Shown here: in pieces, positions 1 through 6,470 of the stretch
Position numbering within the stretch: position 1 is the stretch's first letter
Layout of the letters: every line of letters begins with the position of its first letter
DNA from: Candidatus Saccharimonadales bacterium
GTDB lineage: Bacteria; Patescibacteriota; Saccharimonadia; Saccharimonadales; Saccharimonadaceae
NCBI GenBank assembly: GCA_030145955.1
Contig: JASLCR010000045.1
Location: 1 to 6,470 of the forward strand
Direction of reading: 5' to 3'
Length of the DNA stretch: 6,470 bases
Notes under the pieces: model-generated
The model's input: only the letters and a program-made list of their open reading frames with translations
Databases searched by the model: none
Told to the model about the DNA's origin: nothing
Translations under genes and position numbers: made by a program

Positions 1-1656
1 GATACAGAAGAAGAAGCCACGCAATTCCTCGAGAAACTCAAAGACGCAACATTTACTGTATCTGACGTCACCAAAAGCCCAGGTACTCGAAACCCAGCTG
101 CGCCGTTTACTACCAGTACATTACAACAAGAGGCCAATAGCAAACTTGGCTTTGGCTCAAAGGCTACGATGGCGAGCGCCCAAAAGCTCTACCAAGACGG
201 TAAGATCACTTATATGCGTACCGACAGTGTTAATCTGTCTGGACAGGCGATTGCCGCCGCTACCGATTTTATTAAGCGACTTTACGGGCCAGAGTATTCA
301 ACCGTGCGTAAGTTTAAAACAAAAAATGCATCTGCACAGGAAGCGCACGAAGCAATTCGTCCAACTGATGTGTCGCTTGAAACGGCGAGCAACAATGAAT
401 ACGACCAGAAGCTTTACGATCTCATTCGTCGTCGCACGCTCGCCAGCCAAATGAGCCCAGCAAAACTTGAAAACACCACTGTTACCGTAACAATCTCAAC
501 TCGCGAGGAGATATTCGAAGCTAAGGGCCAGGTGATTACCTTTGACGGCTTCCTCCGAGTATACGGCGCTTCGAAAGAGGAGCTACTGCCACCGCTCACC
601 GCCAAGGACGAGCTACGTGCATCTGAAATAAGCGCCCGCCAAGTATTTGCCAAGCCGCCAGCACGCTACACAGAAGGTTCGCTAGTAAAGAAGCTTGAAG
701 ATCTCGGCATCGGGCGTCCGAGCACCTACGCAACAATTATTGATACAGTACAGACTCGCGGTTACGTTGAAAAAGGCGATGGAGAAGGTAAGCCACGCGA
801 AGCTATTATGCTATCACTGCTTGATGGCAATGTTGAGCGTGAAATCGTTGAAGAAAAGACCGGCTCTACCAAAGGCAAGCTTATTCCAACACCAAGCGGC
901 GAACTCATCGCCGGCTTCCTTGGCGATCACTTTGAACAAGTTGTTGACTATGGCTTTACTGCCAATGTTGAAGAAGAATTTGACGCAATTGCTGAAAACA
1001 AACTCGCTCGTAATGACATGCTGAAGAATTTTTATGGCCCATTCCATAAACTCATCGAAGAATCGGGCGGCATTGATCGTTCAACCGTTGGCACCAACAG
1101 GGAAGTTGGTACCGATCCAAAGACTGGCAAGCCAATCATCGCGCGTTTTGGCCGCTTTGGGCCAATGCTCCAACTCGGCGCAACCGAAGATACCGAAAAA
1201 CCACAATTCGCTCCACTTCCCGCAGGTGCGAAACTCGAAACCATCACGCTTGAAGAAGCCCTATACGCATTTAAGCTGCCTCGCTTAGTTGGTCAAACAA
1301 AGGATGGGCAGGATATTAAAGCAAACGTTGGTCGTTTTGGGCCATATATCCAGGTAGGCAAGCTGTTCGTTAGTATCAAACCAGAAGATCCGCATGATAT
1401 CACTCTCGAAAAGGCACTTGAGCTTTATGATGCCAAACTAAAAGCAGAAGCTGAGAAGAATATTGCCGATTTTGGCGATGGTATCAAGGTACTCAATGGT
1501 CGTTTCGGACCGTATATCACCGATGGCAAGAAGAACGCCAAAATACCGAAGGGCGATGATCCAAAGGCAATCACTCACGAGCAAGCGAAAAAACTCCTTT
1601 CAGAAGCGCCAGCCAAAAAAGCTCGCACGCGCCGTCAGGCGACACGCAAGAAATAG
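1..1656 (+). CDS. topA: DNA topoisomerase I (type IA), C-terminal part, 5' end outside window
   Basis: This type IA topoisomerase relaxes negatively supercoiled DNA by nicking one strand through a 5'-phosphotyrosine link and passing the other strand. The reading frame is open from base 1, giving 551 residues; the Toprim domain and the true start lie upstream. Visible family motifs are PAAPFTTSTLQQEA (residues 32-45), the active-site motif YMRTDS with Tyr71 (bases 211-213), EAHEAIRPTD (114-123) and the GIGRPSTYA block (about 236-244). After the catalytic core, three C-terminal repeats centre on GRFGP at residues 384-388, 444-448 and 500-504. They match the topoisomerase C-terminal repeat type, not the Cys4 zinc-ribbon type: no cysteine occurs anywhere in the visible part. 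The protein ends in a basic tail, KKARTRRQATRKK, which probably adds DNA contact. The stop is TAG. The identification is secure; only the upstream extent is unknown. Confidence 0.97.
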   Translation, partial: DTEEEATQFLEKLKDATFTVSDVTKSPGTRNPAAPFTTSTLQQEANSKLGFGSKATMASAQKLYQDGKITYMRTDSVNLSGQAIAAATDFIKRLYGPEYSTVRKFKTKNASAQEAHEAIRPTDVSLETASNNEYDQKLYDLIRRRTLASQMSPAKLENTTVTVTISTREEIFEAKGQVITFDGFLRVYGASKEELLPPLTAKDELRASEISARQVFAKPPARYTEGSLVKKLEDLGIGRPSTYATIIDTVQTRGYVEKGDGEGKPREAIMLSLLDGNVEREIVEEKTGSTKGKLIPTPSGELIAGFLGDHFEQVVDYGFTANVEEEFDAIAENKLARNDMLKNFYGPFHKLIEESGGIDRSTVGTNREVGTDPKTGKPIIARFGRFGPMLQLGATEDTEKPQFAPLPAGAKLETITLEEALYAFKLPRLVGQTKDGQDIKANVGRFGPYIQVGKLFVSIKPEDPHDITLEKALELYDAKLKAEAEKNIADFGDGIKVLNGRFGPYITDGKKNAKIPKGDDPKAITHEQAKKLLSEAPAKKARTRRQATRKK

Positions 1657-1675
1657 CTACCGGCTCAAACTTGCA

Positions 1676-1684
1676 TGCTACAAT
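1676..1684 (+). promoter_or_regulatory. Extended -10 promoter, probably giving a leaderless pilin mRNA
   Basis: TGCTACAAT forms an extended -10 element: TG, one base, then TACAAT, which matches TATAAT at five of six positions. Only six bases separate the hexamer from the ATG at 1691. The usual spacing to the start point would put the first transcribed base at or next to the A of that ATG. No Shine-Dalgarno sequence is present between the topA stop and this ATG, which fits a leaderless transcript. No good -35 hexamer lies 16-18 bases upstream, as is common for extended -10 promoters. The leaderless reading is inferred from spacing. Confidence 0.55.
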
Positions 1685-1690
1685 AACCAT

Positions 1691-2422
1691 ATGCGGAAAC
1701 GAACCGGCTTTACTTTGGTTGAAGTTATTATTGTCATTACTGTTATTACGATCCTTGCTGGCATCAGTATTGTGAGTTATGGTTCATGGCGACGACATAC
1801 CGCGGAGAAAGCACTCCAGAGTGATCTTGTGCAAGCGGTAAGCAGCCTTGGTGCGTATGTGAATTTTAAAGATACATATCCGCCAAATCTTGCTGGTACC
1901 GGATTTGCGGGTGTACCAGATAGCGCCCTTGCGCTTTACACAGATGCACCATCTGTCGGAACGTATGCTTCATTAACTCCAGACCAAAACGCTCAGCTTT
2001 TTCTTAATGCCTGTAACGCCAATCTTGATGAAGCGGGCTACAATACAGCTTGTGTCTTTAACGGCAAGAATAGTGGCGCCAAAATTCACGTCAAGGGAAC
2101 AAATGGCACCAATCTCCAGTGGCAGCCAAGTCCACTGACCGAATCGTATCTTCGAGCAAACTGTGCATCACTTTGCAGCCAACTAAACACCATTCTAAGT
2201 CAGTTTCAAGCTCAAGGTGGAACATTACCAATCGTCGTATCAGGTAGCACCACCAGCTTGCCCGACCCAACCCAAGTACCGAACGGCCCAGCCTCGAAAT
2301 ACTGCTTAACGGCACGCAGCGGCGAATATCCTGACATCGTATTTCACTCCCTATCCTCGTCATCAAGCAAAATAAACGCCGGTGAATGCCCACCGGACCC
2401 CGACTTGAAGTACTTTCCTTAA
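1691..2422 (+). CDS. Type IV pilin-like / pseudopilin protein with prepilin cleavage site
   Basis: The 243-residue product begins with a short basic leader (MRKRTG) followed by FTLVE, the class III signal cut by prepilin peptidase between Gly6 and Phe7, with Glu at mature position +5. Residues 7-30 form the hydrophobic helix that anchors pilins in the membrane and packs in the pilus core. Residues 32-60 continue as an amphipathic helix, and the rest is a globular head. Six cysteines (108, 121, 158, 162, 205, 233) could form three disulfides. The C-terminal YCLTA...GECP pattern resembles pilin-like proteins of CPR bacteria. The same frame stays open upstream inside topA to an ATG at 1463, but the ATG at 1691 is chosen because the prepilin leader starts there and the extra 76 residues would be topA read out of frame. 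No pilus assembly gene is adjacent, so major pilin, minor pilin or secretion pseudopilin cannot be separated. Confidence 0.9.
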   Translation: MRKRTGFTLVEVIIVITVITILAGISIVSYGSWRRHTAEKALQSDLVQAVSSLGAYVNFKDTYPPNLAGTGFAGVPDSALALYTDAPSVGTYASLTPDQNAQLFLNACNANLDEAGYNTACVFNGKNSGAKIHVKGTNGTNLQWQPSPLTESYLRANCASLCSQLNTILSQFQAQGGTLPIVVSGSTTSLPDPTQVPNGPASKYCLTARSGEYPDIVFHSLSSSSSKINAGECPPDPDLKYFP

Positions 2423-2492
2423 CAGGGGTGCTTACAGATAGGGAGGGCTGTTACATCACGTAGCTGGCGTAATTAAAAGCCTAAAAATACTA

Positions 2493-2523
2493 TTTACCAT
2501 AAGCGTCTACTATGTGCTATAAT
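2493..2523 (+). promoter_or_regulatory. Upstream promoter, extended -10 (TGCTATAAT)
   Basis: A perfect TATAAT at 2518-2523 is preceded by TG and one base (2515-2517), making a full extended -10 element. A weak -35 candidate, TTTACC, lies at 2493-2498 with a long 19-base spacer. It would start transcription near 2530, about 100 bases before the ATG at 2631, in tandem with the promoter at 2544-2572. The motif TGCTATA is repeated 11 bases further on (2526-2532). Confidence 0.5.
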
Positions 2524-2543
2524 AATGCTATATCGTCATACAT

Positions 2544-2572
2544 TTGACATTATAAATCATTTGTTCTATAAT
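2544..2572 (+). promoter_or_regulatory. Consensus sigma-70-type promoter (TTGACA-17-TATAAT)
   Basis: TTGACA at 2544-2549 and TATAAT at 2567-2572 are both perfect matches to the housekeeping sigma consensus, separated by the optimal 17 bases in an AT-rich stretch. Transcription would start near 2579 and leave an untranslated leader of about 50 bases before the ATG at 2631. This is the strongest promoter visible in the window. It probably drives the sigma-4/winged-helix gene and may read on into the ATPase gene. Confidence 0.8.
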
Positions 2573-2611
2573 TGGGTAGAATCGTATAAAACAGCTAACA
2601 ACAGAGTGGGC

Positions 2612-2618
2612 AGAGAGG
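2612..2618 (+). promoter_or_regulatory. Possible ribosome binding site for the sigma-4 protein
   Basis: The purine run AGAGAGG ends 12 bases before the ATG at 2631, separated from it by a tract containing seven A residues (2620-2626). Its GAGG core can pair with a canonical anti-Shine-Dalgarno sequence, but the spacing is longer than ideal. It is the best such site among the start codons in the window and supports the ATG at 2631. Confidence 0.45.
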
Positions 2619-2630
2619 CAAAAAAACGAT

Positions 2631-3689
2631 ATGGACCAAACACCGGCGACTGATACATCAACCAACTTGCAGACTACGGTTGAGAATGTACTAGACGTGA
2701 TCGAACAGGAGCGCGAGAAAGAGATTATTACACGTCGCTTTGGTCTTCACGATCGCAAAGAAACGCTCGAACAGATTGGCGAACTACTTGGCATCACCCG
2801 TGAGCGCGTACGCCAGCTCGAAAAAGCAATCCTGATCCGTCTTAAGCTTGCCGCTGAAGATGGCAAAATCCCGGCCGTCCGCGACACTGAGCGCGCTATG
2901 GTACGCCATCTTTCAGAGAGCGGCCGCGTGGCACGCGTGAGCGATCTTACCGATGCGCTACTCGGTAAAAGCTCAAGCCCGATCGACAAATCACGTGTTG
3001 GTTTTATTGCAGAACTTGCTCCAAACCTTACGGTTGTTTCAGAGAACGATCACTACCATCACTCCGTTGGTATCAAAGACCATGGTGATGAGAAGAAAAT
3101 CAAAGCCCGCGTTGATGAGGTGGTAAAAGCCATCAAAGAGAATGGCGAGCCAATTCATATTGATGAACTTCACGCAAAACTCTCTGGCTATGAACATCCC
3201 GACCATGTACAAGCACTCGCCACTGTCTCAAAACATCTTGCTGAACTAAAGGGATACTGGGGCCTCACAAAATGGCCAGCGGTTAACCCAAAGAACATTC
3301 GTGACAAGATCTATGTGATCCTAGCCGACAACGGTAAGCCGATGCACTTCTCTGAAATTGCAAAAGCCATCAAAGACAGCGACTTCAAGCGCAAAGATGT
3401 TACCACCCAGGCGATTCACAACGAACTGATCAAAGACAAGCGCTTTGTTCTTATCGGCCGAGGCATTTACGCACTCGACAGCTGGGGCTTCAAAAAGGGA
3501 ACTGTTTCAGATATTATTACCGAGGTCCTTAAGAAAGCCGGCGAGCCGCTTCACCGCGATGAAATCGTCAAACGTGTACTCAAGAGCCGTCAGGTAAAAG
3601 AAACGACTATCCTGCTCAACCTACAAAGTAAGCCGCAGTTCAAGCGTGTCTCAAAGGCAACATACGAACTTGCTGATTTGCAGAAATAG
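2631..3689 (+). CDS. Sigma-70 region 4 protein with tandem winged-helix (HARE-HTH-like) domains
   Basis: This 352-residue protein is probably a transcription regulator that touches RNA polymerase or promoter DNA. Residues about 15-72 match sigma region 4: EREKEIITRRFGL (27-39) as region 4.1 and TLEQIGELLGITRERVRQLE (45-64) as the region 4.2 helix-turn-helix that reads -35 elements. Sigma regions 1-3, including the core-binding and -10-melting region 2, are absent, so it cannot be a complete sigma factor. Four units of about 60 residues follow (roughly 86-148, 157-218, 221-286, 290-349), each with a helix-turn-helix-like pattern and a C-terminal strand pair. The third is the clearest HARE-HTH (NGKPMHFSEIAKAI, then GRGIYALDSWGF), a fold also found in the RNA polymerase delta subunit. 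The first two units are less certain. There is no signal peptide or membrane segment, so it should be cytoplasmic. Two promoter-like elements lie upstream. The domain calls are firm at the N-terminus and in units three and four; the function is inferred. Confidence 0.85.
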   Translation: MDQTPATDTSTNLQTTVENVLDVIEQEREKEIITRRFGLHDRKETLEQIGELLGITRERVRQLEKAILIRLKLAAEDGKIPAVRDTERAMVRHLSESGRVARVSDLTDALLGKSSSPIDKSRVGFIAELAPNLTVVSENDHYHHSVGIKDHGDEKKIKARVDEVVKAIKENGEPIHIDELHAKLSGYEHPDHVQALATVSKHLAELKGYWGLTKWPAVNPKNIRDKIYVILADNGKPMHFSEIAKAIKDSDFKRKDVTTQAIHNELIKDKRFVLIGRGIYALDSWGFKKGTVSDIITEVLKKAGEPLHRDEIVKRVLKSRQVKETTILLNLQSKPQFKRVSKATYELADLQK

Positions 3690-3698
3690 TAGACAAGC

Positions 3699-3729
3699 CT
3701 CCCTTGCTAATATCCTCCAGAGGTGGGAG
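3699..3729 (+). repeat. Weak inverted repeat in the sigma-4/ATPase gap
   Basis: CTCCC (3699-3703) can pair with GGGAG (3725-3729), and a small CCT/AGG stem (3714-3716 with 3721-3723, tetraloop CCAG) fits inside. No T-run follows, so it does not look like an intrinsic terminator. It lies about 20 bases before the ATG at 3750 and could be a processing or translation-control hairpin, or chance. Confidence 0.2.
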
Positions 3730-3749
3730 AATAGAAAGTAGAGTAATCT

Positions 3750-6446
3750 ATGACAATAATCTCGTGGCTAATTGACACAATTTTACAGTGGTATGTCTGG
3801 ATACCCATTGTTGCCATCCTTCTTTTTCTTACGTGGCGCAACTACCAAAAACCAGCGCCGGCCCGCGTAACCGAAAGCGTCTTACTGATTCTAGAAATCC
3901 CAAAGGCCAACGACAAGTCGGAGCTGGCTGCCGAGCAGCTATTCGCGAGTCTTCACGGTATTTTACGTGACCACAAAGAGCTAAAGATATCTGGAGGAGT
4001 GCAAGAGCATCTTAGTTTCGAAATTGCTTCTGTTGGCGGACAAATCCGTTTTTATGTATGGGTACCGAAAAACCTCCAAAACTTTGTAGAAGGTCAGATT
4101 TATTCTCAATATCCAACCGTCCAAATCCATAAGGCCGACGAAGACTACACCTCTCATGATCGTGATCACCCCGTTATCTATACCAATGAGATCATACTTA
4201 CCGATAGCGAAATGCTCCCGATCAAGACCTTCCAAAGTTTCGAGGTTGACCCATTAGCGGGTATTACCGGTACACTTGCCAAGCTCGAGAACGCCAAAGA
4301 CGACATCTGGATTCAGGTTGCTGTACGCCCAATCGCAGATGAATGGCACAAACCAAGCGACCGCTGGGTACAGTCTGTTAAAGGTGGCAATCCATTTAAC
4401 GCATTATTTGGTGGACAAGGTTTTGATATCCGCTGGTTCGCAACATTTTTTGAAGCACTCTGGAAACCGCCAGAGCAGGGAACAAGTGCTACAGGGGAAA
4501 AAGTACTGTCAGAACGTGAAAAGACGCGTATATCCGAAGCCGAAAAGAAAGCGACCAAGCTTGGGTTCCAAACCAAGATCCGCCTTGCGTACCTTGGCGA
4601 AAGTCAGACAAATGCCAAACTGCAAATGCAAGCGATTATTGGTACATTCAAGCAGTTCAACAGCACTAACCTCAACGGCTTCAAGGGTATGGGTGGTAGC
4701 TTCAAGAAAGAAGATCTGCAGCAATATAAAGAGCGCCGCTTTGATGACCGCGGCTTTATTTTAAATATCGAAGAGTTGGCTTCCGTCTTTCACCTTCCAC
4801 ACACCAACGTAGAAACGCCAAATATCGTTTGGGCGAGTAGTAAAACAGCTGAACCGCCAGCCAAGCTGCCTATTATTACCGGCAACGACGCAATCGACGA
4901 AAATATTTCCGCCTTTGGTCTAACAAACTTCCGTGGCATCAACCACCAGTTCGGTATGCTGCGCAGTGACCGCTCACGTCACGTCTATATCATCGGCCAA
5001 ACCGGAGCAGGTAAGAGTGGTACGCTAGAGCTGTTTGCACTAAGTGATATTTTTCATGGCCACGGCTATGCTATTATTGACCCGCACGGCGACTTCGCGG
5101 TTAACAACCTGAAGTTTATTCCAGGCAGCCGTATTCAAGATGTCGTGTACTTTAATCCTGCCGACACGGCACACCCGCTCGGGTTCAACCCGCTTGAAGT
5201 GTATGACCAAGGCCAGAAGACCAATATTTCCTCAGAGGTAATCGGTGTACTCAAGCGTATGTTCGGCGAAAGCTGGGGGCCACGTCTTGAATATATTCTG
5301 CGCTATACCATACTCGCGCTACTCGATCGCCCAGAAACAACCATGCTCGACATTACTCGCATGCTAACCGACAAAAAGTTCCGTAAAGAAACACTCGGCT
5401 ACTGTAAAGATACCGTCGTACTGCAGTTCTGGAATGTGGAGTTTGCTAGCTGGAATGATAAATTCCAAGCTGAGGCAATCGCACCAGTGCTCAATAAGGT
5501 GGGTGCATTTACCGCAAACCCAATCATCCGTAACATCATTGGCCAGCCGAAATCTACCTTCAATATCCGCCAGATCATGGACGAAGGCAAGATTCTTATT
5601 GTGAATCTGTCGAAAGGACTGATTGGTGAAGATAACGCCGCTATTCTTGGTTCATTCCTCGTCACCAAAATCCAGCTTGCCGCCATGAGCCGCCAAGACA
5701 TTCCAAACATCGAAGACCGCCGGCCGTTCTACCTATACGTTGATGAGTTCCAGAACTTTGCGACCGATTCATTCGCAACCATCCTGTCTGAGGCTCGTAA
5801 GTATGGTCTCAATCTCACTGTGGCCAATCAGTACATCTCACAGATGTCTGAGACTGTGCGTGACGCGGTATTTGGTAACGTTGGTACCATGATCACATTC
5901 CGTGTCTCGGCCGATGACTCGCCAATCCTTGCCAAACAATTTGAGCCAAACTTTGAAGCACTTGACCTTCTTCAAATGCACAACCGTAATTTCATCATCA
6001 ATATGGTAATCGGGGGGGAGAAAACGCCAGCCTTCTCAGCGCGCACACTGAACCTGCCACCCGCACAAACCGACAACATTAGCCATATCATCGAGCACAC
6101 CCGTCTCCATTATTCGCGAGCACGCTCTGAAGTAGAGGCCGACAACGACCGCCTCACGCTCGGCAGCCAACCACAAAATCAGCCTGCCCAGCCACCTCAA
6201 AGCAAAGCCCAGCAAGCCCAGTGGCCAATTAACGCCCAAACACAAGTCGTTACGCCATCAGAAGGTAGCCCTGAAGTAGGTCAGGAGACTGCACCTAAGA
6301 AGAAACGCAGCCGCTCGCGCAAGAAAAAACCAGCAACAACCACCGAATCTCAGCCAAACACCGAAAAAGTAGCTAAGGAAAAGACTACTGAGAAGTCTTC
6401 GGCACCGAAAAAACAAACCGATGAGACAATCGTAAAGCTTCGCTAA
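3750..6446 (+). CDS. Membrane-anchored VirD4/TraD/HerA-like ATPase (type IV secretion coupling-protein type)
   Basis: This 898-residue P-loop ATPase belongs to the FtsK/HerA/VirD4 group, whose members move DNA, or bring DNA or protein to a type IV secretion channel. A hydrophobic N-terminus (about 3-29, strongest at 14-29) forms one membrane helix followed by positive residues, which places the ATPase in the cytoplasm. A long domain of about 350 residues comes before the motor and matches nothing I can name. The motor has Walker A GQTGAGKS (416-423, bases 4995-5018), the family motif DPHGD shortly after, HPLGFNPLE, Walker B YLYVDEFQNF with Asp665 and Glu666, and an ANQY motif (692-695) typical of this superfamily. 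From about residue 805 the tail is Gln/Pro/Ala- then Lys-rich, with a strongly basic patch KKKRSRSRKKKP (850-861). The start is fixed because an in-frame TAA lies at 3744. Upstream ribosome binding is weak. No relaxase or VirB-like gene is visible, so conjugation is not shown. Confidence 0.9.
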   Translation: MTIISWLIDTILQWYVWIPIVAILLFLTWRNYQKPAPARVTESVLLILEIPKANDKSELAAEQLFASLHGILRDHKELKISGGVQEHLSFEIASVGGQIRFYVWVPKNLQNFVEGQIYSQYPTVQIHKADEDYTSHDRDHPVIYTNEIILTDSEMLPIKTFQSFEVDPLAGITGTLAKLENAKDDIWIQVAVRPIADEWHKPSDRWVQSVKGGNPFNALFGGQGFDIRWFATFFEALWKPPEQGTSATGEKVLSEREKTRISEAEKKATKLGFQTKIRLAYLGESQTNAKLQMQAIIGTFKQFNSTNLNGFKGMGGSFKKEDLQQYKERRFDDRGFILNIEELASVFHLPHTNVETPNIVWASSKTAEPPAKLPIITGNDAIDENISAFGLTNFRGINHQFGMLRSDRSRHVYIIGQTGAGKSGTLELFALSDIFHGHGYAIIDPHGDFAVNNLKFIPGSRIQDVVYFNPADTAHPLGFNPLEVYDQGQKTNISSEVIGVLKRMFGESWGPRLEYILRYTILALLDRPETTMLDITRMLTDKKFRKETLGYCKDTVVLQFWNVEFASWNDKFQAEAIAPVLNKVGAFTANPIIRNIIGQPKSTFNIRQIMDEGKILIVNLSKGLIGEDNAAILGSFLVTKIQLAAMSRQDIPNIEDRRPFYLYVDEFQNFATDSFATILSEARKYGLNLTVANQYISQMSETVRDAVFGNVGTMITFRVSADDSPILAKQFEPNFEALDLLQMHNRNFIINMVIGGEKTPAFSARTLNLPPAQTDNISHIIEHTRLHYSRARSEVEADNDRLTLGSQPQNQPAQPPQSKAQQAQWPINAQTQVVTPSEGSPEVGQETAPKKKRSRSRKKKPATTTESQPNTEKVAKEKTTEKSSAPKKQTDETIVKLR

Positions 6447-6449
6447 AGC

Positions 6450-6470
6450 ATGAATAAAATATCTCGCAAA
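6450..6470 (+). CDS. Start of a further gene, cut by the window end
   Basis: An ATG three bases after the ATPase stop opens a frame reading MNKISRK up to the window end. The tight spacing and the lack of its own Shine-Dalgarno sequence or promoter suggest co-transcription and translational coupling with the ATPase gene. Seven codons are too few to name a product, and it might not be a real gene. Confidence 0.4.

Noticed and set aside
1463..1690. Upstream extension of the pilin frame to an ATG at 1463
   Set aside because: It overlaps topA out of frame for nearly 200 bases and would bury the prepilin leader inside the protein. The ATG at 1691 gives a canonical leader and has a promoter just before it.
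2091..2393. 100-codon open frame on the minus strand inside the pilin gene
   Set aside because: It lies wholly antisense to a well-supported gene, and its translation shows no recognisable domain or membrane pattern.
2379..2396. Hairpin CCGGTG-AATGCC-CACCGG at the pilin 3' end as a terminator
   Set aside because: The stem is a perfect six pairs, but it lies inside the coding sequence and is followed by ACCCCGACTT, with no T-run. It could be a chance coding feature.
2512..2547. Eleven-codon frame starting with ATG in the promoter gap
   Set aside because: It overlaps the promoter elements, has no ribosome binding site, and lies largely upstream of the likely transcription starts.
2548..2553. 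Minus-strand TATAAT within the promoter region as a divergent promoter
   Set aside because: No -35-like hexamer is found at the right distance, and no minus-strand gene lies downstream of it.
3739..3744. TAGAGT as a leaderless -10 for the ATPase gene
   Set aside because: The position, five bases before the ATG, resembles the pilin case, but the match to TATAAT is only four of six, with no extended TG and no -35.
4276..4764. 162-codon open frame on the + strand inside the ATPase gene
   Set aside because: It is an alternate-frame shadow of the ATPase, basic and low in recognisable motifs, with no independent ribosome site.

Overview
The window looks like chromosomal DNA from a Candidate Phyla Radiation (Patescibacteria) bacterium, most plausibly of the Saccharibacteria (TM7) type. 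This is inferred from gene content and style: a topoisomerase I ending in cysteine-free 'GRFGP' repeats, a pilin-like protein with a CPR-style C-terminal 'YCLTA...GECP' pattern, a protein joining sigma region 4 to several winged helices, and a large membrane-anchored VirD4/TraD/HerA-like ATPase. No 16S rRNA or other taxonomic marker is present, so the assignment is tentative. Genes read normally with the standard bacterial code; the four visible stop codons are TAG, TAA, TAG and TAA.

All genes lie on the + strand. Positions 1-1656 hold the 3' part of topA, whose 5' end is outside the window. After 34 bases comes a 243-residue type IV pilin-like protein (1691-2422), apparently with its own promoter placed so that the mRNA would be leaderless. 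A 208-base AT-rich gap (2423-2630) carries two promoter-like elements, one a perfect TTGACA-17 bp-TATAAT. They lead into a 352-residue protein (2631-3689) with sigma region 4 at its N-terminus and about four winged-helix units behind it. After 60 bases comes an 898-residue ATPase with an N-terminal membrane segment, Walker A and B motifs and a Lys/Arg-rich tail (3750-6446). A further gene probably begins at 6450, three bases after that stop, and runs off the window.

TopA is housekeeping: it relaxes negative supercoils. The pilin-like protein and the ATPase are both envelope-associated. The ATPase is of the type that delivers DNA or protein to a secretion channel, or pumps DNA. The sigma-4/winged-helix protein and the ATPase could share the promoters at 2493-2572, since no convincing terminator or strong promoter separates them. 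A functional link between them is inference only. The least familiar part is the sigma-4/multi-winged-helix protein with its strong promoter, followed by the coupling-protein-like ATPase. There is no CRISPR array, tRNA, rRNA or insertion sequence in the window.
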